From Pedobacter miscanthi (GTDB lineage Bacteria; Bacteroidota; Bacteroidia; Sphingobacteriales; Sphingobacteriaceae), in contig NZ_QNQU01000034.1 of NCBI RefSeq assembly GCF_003315595.1, positions 1-48,284 on the forward strand: DNA of 48,284 nt, in the 5' to 3' direction. A program made the translations under genes and the position numbers. Shown one piece after another: positions 44,946-48,284 of the stretch; the first letter of the stretch is position 1, and each line of letters begins with the position of its first letter. The notes under the pieces are model-generated. The model did no database searches, was not told the origin of the DNA, and saw only the letters and a program-made list of their open reading frames with translations.

Positions 44946-45020
44946 TAGTCGTCACCCTGAATTTATTTCAGGGTCTTTCATGCTAAAAAGATGCTGAAAT
45001 GAATTCAGCATGGCGAATCG
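44946..45020. repeat. CGTCACCCTGAA...CAGCATGGCGA dispersed repeat, two hairpins
   Basis: CCCTGAA (44955-44961) pairs with TTCAGGG (44967-44973), and ATGCTGAA (44991-44998) pairs with TTCAGCAT (45004-45011). The element resembles the CGTCACCCTGAA...TTCAGCATGACG repeat common between genes in Bacteroidota. The rest of the gene-free stretch 44838-45149 shows nothing else. Confidence 0.65.
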
Positions 45021-45149
45021 ATCTGGACCAGGCATTTTAAAAATACTATTTTTAACAAATACTTATTGAACTGCGTTTAGTATTGATTTCAATCGTAACA
45101 CACTACGCACCAATAAACCAGCACCTATTTAACTAATGCACCAACAAAG

Positions 45150-45159
45150 CAAACGTTTG
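45150..45159. promoter_or_regulatory. LacI/PurR-type operator before the hydrolase gene
   Basis: CAAACGTTTG occurs in the context GCAAACGTTTGT, identical over 12 nt to the distal site before susC (6615-6626). It overlaps the predicted -33 TTTG (45156-45159), a position expected for repression. Confidence 0.65.
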
Positions 45160-45185
45160 TCTCATTTTTTCATTACATAGCTTTA
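45156..45185 (+). promoter_or_regulatory. Promoter of the glycoside-hydrolase-like gene
   Basis: TTTG (45156-45159) and TAGCTTTA (45178-45185, 7 of 8 match to TAnnTTTG counting only defined bases as near-consensus) are separated by 18 nt. The inferred leader is about 37 nt. The -33 element lies within the operator. Confidence 0.45.
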
Positions 45186-45227
45186 TTTCAGTCTGCTATA
45201 CATAAATTAGCCTCAAACAAATTGATA

Positions 45228-48197
45228 ATGAAATTTAGGCTTTTTCTGCTGTTCTGTTTATTCAGTCAGCTTTCCCTTAATGCACAGATATTAAAATATA
45301 CCAATGGTAACAACGCCTGGAATCCCGATTCGTTGGGTAACCACAGGGTTGTGCTCCAGTTTGCAGGTACTGGTAAAATTGCCCATGCCAAAATAGACTG
45401 GCGCAGGAGGGATGAGCATCCCGAATTAAAGGGGATTATCGTTCAGGATGCAAATGGTAAAACGGTTTCAACTGTTGGAACAGATCAATTAACCAGAGAA
45501 AGTGCCGATGTCTATTTCGAAACTTCTGGTGCAGGCAGGTACTACGTTTATTATCTGGCGTATAAAAACGAAGGGAGAAGTAATTACCCAAAAGGTGTTT
45601 ACATTAAACCTAAACAAACGGATGCGGCCTGGCTGGCTAACGCTAAACAGGTTAAGGTTAATGCTGGTGTGGTAGAGATTCAGTCTATCGATGCATTCAA
45701 CTCCTTTTATCCGATGGAAGTAATTGCCATAGCTAAGGAAATCAATGCAATTAAAGCAAAGTATCCATCCGAAGCTTTTATTGTATTTCCGGAGGACAGG
45801 ATGTTCCCCATCAAAATGCAAAGCGATCTGCCTTATCGTTGGGTACAGAAAGGCGCAAGCAATTCATTTAACGGAACAACAAGCAAAGGTGAAAATTATG
45901 CCTTTCAACTGGGTGTATTTGCTTTGAGAGATTTAAAAAATGTAGAAGTAAGCTTCGGTGATTTAAGAACTGCCACTGGTAAAGTAATTTCTTCAAAATA
46001 CATCAACTGTTTAAATACCAATGGAACCAGTTACGATAACAAACCTTTGGTTGAAACGGTAAATGTAGCTTCAGGCAAAGTTCAGCCGATGTGGATTACC
46101 GTTAATGTACCAAAAGGCACAACAGCAGGTACGTACTCCGGTAAGTTTGCGGTTAAAGCTAACGGAAAATCGAAAATAGTCGACGTGAAAATTGCCGTTG
46201 GTAACGAAGTTTTAGCAGATGCCGGTGTGGGAACGCCTAATAAACAAACCCGCTTAACCTGGTTAAACTCAACCCTTGCACAGGCCAATACAGTAGTAGC
46301 GCCTTATACACCGTTAAGGGTTGAAGGAAATGTAATTTCTCTTTTGGGTAGAAAATTCGAAATTAACGCTGATGGTTTTCCTAAGCAGATTCAGACTTTT
46401 TTTAATGCAGAAATGACCGGTTACAGTGAAAAACCAAACAATATTTTGGCAGAACCCATTCACTTTCACTTTTATAATACACCAAAAACACAGGAGAAAT
46501 TTGTTCCGGGTAATTTCCAGATCACCAGTAAAGAAGCCGGAACGGTAAAATGGACCTCAACCAATACTTCTGAAAACCTGAAAATGGATCTGGAAGGTGC
46601 ATTGGAATTTGATGGTTATGTACATTATGTAATTAAGGTTACAGCATTAAAGGATGTAGAATTTAGTAATGTCAATTTCCATATCCCATTCGATAAAGGT
46701 TCTACCCAATATTTAATGGGTTTAGGCGAAAAAGGCGGTGTTAGGCCCGATACGGTAAAATGGAAATGGGATGTGGCCAGTAAAAACCAGGATGCCGTAT
46801 GGATCGGAAACGTAAATGCAGGCCTCTATTACAATTTAAGGGACGAAAACTACGTTCGCCCGCTGAATACCAATTTCTATCTTCAGAAGCCTTTATTATT
46901 GCCAAAATCGTGGGGAAATGGAGATAAAGGCGGAATTCAGATTAATGTGAAAGGCAGCTCGATGTTATCTGATAATTTTACAGGTGCCAGAAGCATGAAA
47001 AAGGGAGATGTACTGTATTACAATTTCAACTTACTGATCACGCCTTTCCATTTAATCAATACCGATTTCCAGTGGGATAACCGTTTTTATCATAAATATG
47101 ATGATTTGAATGCAATCAAATCAATTGGGGCAACGGTAGTTAATATCCACCATGCCACGCCGATTAATCCATGGATCAATTATCCTTTCATTGAATGGAA
47201 AAAGATGAAAAATTACATCGATGATGCACACTCGAAAGGATTAAAAGTAAAGATTTACAATACTGTTCGCGAGTTATCCAACCATGCTTACGAGTGGCCT
47301 GCCTTAAGGAGTTTGGGTACCGAAGTATATTCGCCGGGCAAAGGTGGCGGCTTTAGCTGGTTGCAGGAACATTTGGATTCAAATTATATTGCTGCCTGGT
47401 TTGTACCCGAAATTAAAGATGCTGCCGTAATCAACAGCGGGATGAACCGCTGGCACAATTACTATGTAGAAGGCATGAACTGGCTGGTAAATAATGTGGG
47501 GATTGATGGCGTATACCTTGATGACGTGGCCTTCGATCGCGTAACCATGAAAAGAATTAAAAGGGTATTAACGCAGAATAACCACCCCGGTATTATCGAC
47601 CTGCACTCGGCAAACCAATACAATAAAAGTGATGGTTTTAACAACAGTGCCATTTTATACCTCGAGCATTTCCCTTATCTCAATCGTTTATGGTTTGGCG
47701 AATATTTCGACTATCAAAAAAACAATCCTGATTTCTTTTTAACCGAAGTGAGCGGTATTCCGTTCGGTTTAATGGGCGAGATGTTGCAGGATGATGGAAA
47801 CCCATGGCGTGGAATGATTTACGGTATGACAAGCCGTTTAGGCTGGTCGGATAAGAGCGATCCGAAACCACTATGGAAGGCCTGGGATAACTTCGGTATC
47901 AAAGGATCTGCAATGATCGGTTACTGGAGCGAAAACTGTCCGGTTAAAACCGATAACCCTAAAATACTCGCAACGGTATATAAAAAGCAGGGAAAAACGA
48001 TGATTGCTTTGGCAAGTTGGGCAGATGGCGACGTTAAAGTTAATTTGGTTATCGATTGGAACAAATTAGGCTTGGATGCATCAAAAGTTAAAATTACCGC
48101 TCCAGCAATTGATAAATTCCAAAGCGCGGGCAGTTACCCTGACGGAAAATCGGTTCCTGTTGAAAAAGGAAAAGGTTTGATTTTGATTGTGGAGTAA
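45228..48197 (+). CDS. Secreted glycoside-hydrolase-like protein (DUF6067/GH123-N-like)
   Basis: The 989-residue protein has a signal peptide (MKFRLFLLFCLFSQLSLNAQ). The ATG at 45228 is chosen over an upstream TTG at 45222. The first half (to about 600) is made of beta-rich domains (including GTTAGTYSGKFAVKANGKS), and the second half resembles a TIM barrel: INPWINYPFIEWKKMKNYIDDAHSKGLKVKIYNTV, WLVNNVGIDGVYLDDVAFDRVTMKRIKR and GIIDLHSANQYN. Asp/Glu residues at strand ends (YLDDVAFD, YLEHFPYLNRLWFGEYFD) are candidate catalytic residues. I associate it with the DUF6067 group related to GH123 N-terminal regions, from memory. The substrate is unknown. The CAAACGTTTG operator ties it to the SusCD operon. 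Confidence 0.75.
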   Translation: MKFRLFLLFCLFSQLSLNAQILKYTNGNNAWNPDSLGNHRVVLQFAGTGKIAHAKIDWRRRDEHPELKGIIVQDANGKTVSTVGTDQLTRESADVYFETSGAGRYYVYYLAYKNEGRSNYPKGVYIKPKQTDAAWLANAKQVKVNAGVVEIQSIDAFNSFYPMEVIAIAKEINAIKAKYPSEAFIVFPEDRMFPIKMQSDLPYRWVQKGASNSFNGTTSKGENYAFQLGVFALRDLKNVEVSFGDLRTATGKVISSKYINCLNTNGTSYDNKPLVETVNVASGKVQPMWITVNVPKGTTAGTYSGKFAVKANGKSKIVDVKIAVGNEVLADAGVGTPNKQTRLTWLNSTLAQANTVVAPYTPLRVEGNVISLLGRKFEINADGFPKQIQTFFNAEMTGYSEKPNNILAEPIHFHFYNTPKTQEKFVPGNFQITSKEAGTVKWTSTNTSENLKMDLEGALEFDGYVHYVIKVTALKDVEFSNVNFHIPFDKGSTQYLMGLGEKGGVRPDTVKWKWDVASKNQDAVWIGNVNAGLYYNLRDENYVRPLNTNFYLQKPLLLPKSWGNGDKGGIQINVKGSSMLSDNFTGARSMKKGDVLYYNFNLLITPFHLINTDFQWDNRFYHKYDDLNAIKSIGATVVNIHHATPINPWINYPFIEWKKMKNYIDDAHSKGLKVKIYNTVRELSNHAYEWPALRSLGTEVYSPGKGGGFSWLQEHLDSNYIAAWFVPEIKDAAVINSGMNRWHNYYVEGMNWLVNNVGIDGVYLDDVAFDRVTMKRIKRVLTQNNHPGIIDLHSANQYNKSDGFNNSAILYLEHFPYLNRLWFGEYFDYQKNNPDFFLTEVSGIPFGLMGEMLQDDGNPWRGMIYGMTSRLGWSDKSDPKPLWKAWDNFGIKGSAMIGYWSENCPVKTDNPKILATVYKKQGKTMIALASWADGDVKVNLVIDWNKLGLDASKVKITAPAIDKFQSAGSYPDGKSVPVEKGKGLILIVE

Positions 48198-48208
48198 CCT
48201 CATAATTA

Positions 48209-48241
48209 AAAGAAGTCAAGTTTTTAAAACTTGACTTCTTT
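48209..48241 (+). terminator. Terminator of the hydrolase gene
   Basis: AAAGAAGTCAAG (48209-48220) pairs exactly with CTTGACTTCTTT (48230-48241), and the TTTTTAAAA between them extends the stem. The final 43 bases of the window hold no gene. Confidence 0.82.
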
Positions 48242-48284
48242 GGTTATAGCGCATTTTTTAGAAAAGCAGGTGCAGTTGCCTATT

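Overview
The window comes from a Bacteroidota chromosome, most likely family Sphingobacteriaceae and close to Pedobacter. The grounds are SusC/SusD genes, PorP/SprF and CHU_C (type IX secretion) proteins, promoters of the -33 TTTG / -7 TAnnTTTG type, scarce Shine-Dalgarno sequences, AT-rich spacers and the repeats described below. The genus is inferred from general resemblance, not from a search.

Layout. (1) Positions 1-6524 hold mixed housekeeping and accessory genes: a RidA-like protein, a SAM methyltransferase, a VF530-type protein, a small lipoprotein, a secreted His/Lys-rich peptide, a TonB-receptor-like outer-membrane protein and APS kinase (cysC). (2) 6525-12673 is a compact glycan-uptake locus: two CAAACGTTTG operators and a promoter, then SusC, SusD and a lipoprotein with two discoidin (F5/8 type C) domains, closed by a 15-bp terminator hairpin. 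A lipoprotein of unknown function follows. (3) 13644-17390 is the str operon: promoter, rpsL, rpsG, fusA, rpsJ, strong terminator. (4) 17442-29194 separates the str and S10 blocks: small hydrophilic proteins, a CsgG/LpoB-like exported protein, dgt, a three-gene surface operon (collagen-like and repeat protein, small type-B CTD protein, PorP/SprF), a coiled-coil membrane protein, prephenate dehydrogenase, and a TauE/SafE-DUF1634 pair. (5) 29512-44837 is the S10-spc-alpha block with its own promoter: rplC to rplQ in canonical order, including secY, map, infA and rpoA. The short genes rpmD (L30) and rpmJ (L36) are included. (6) 44838-48241 holds a repeat, a third CAAACGTTTG operator, and a large secreted glycoside-hydrolase-like protein with its own terminator.

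How the parts fit. The same 10-bp LacI/PurR-type palindrome stands before susC and before the hydrolase 38 kb away, which suggests one sugar-responsive regulon on both sides of the ribosomal region. Many spacers, including at least six inside the ribosomal operons, are filled by imperfect hairpins built from repeated short words (GAATGATT, GTATCAAG, GATTACAC). Two of these spacers, before rpsJ and rpsH, also share the 11-mer ACAGGAAACCA in a second hairpin next to the start codon.

The most notable observations are the shared operator regulon, the separation of str from S10 by about 12 kb with a terminator on one side and a new promoter on the other, the word-built hairpins, the paired rpsJ/rpsH leaders, and the operon in which a type-B secretion domain is a separate small protein between a collagen-like protein and PorP/SprF. 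No tRNA, rRNA, CRISPR array, transposase or prophage was found. The first 131 bases hold no recognisable gene.
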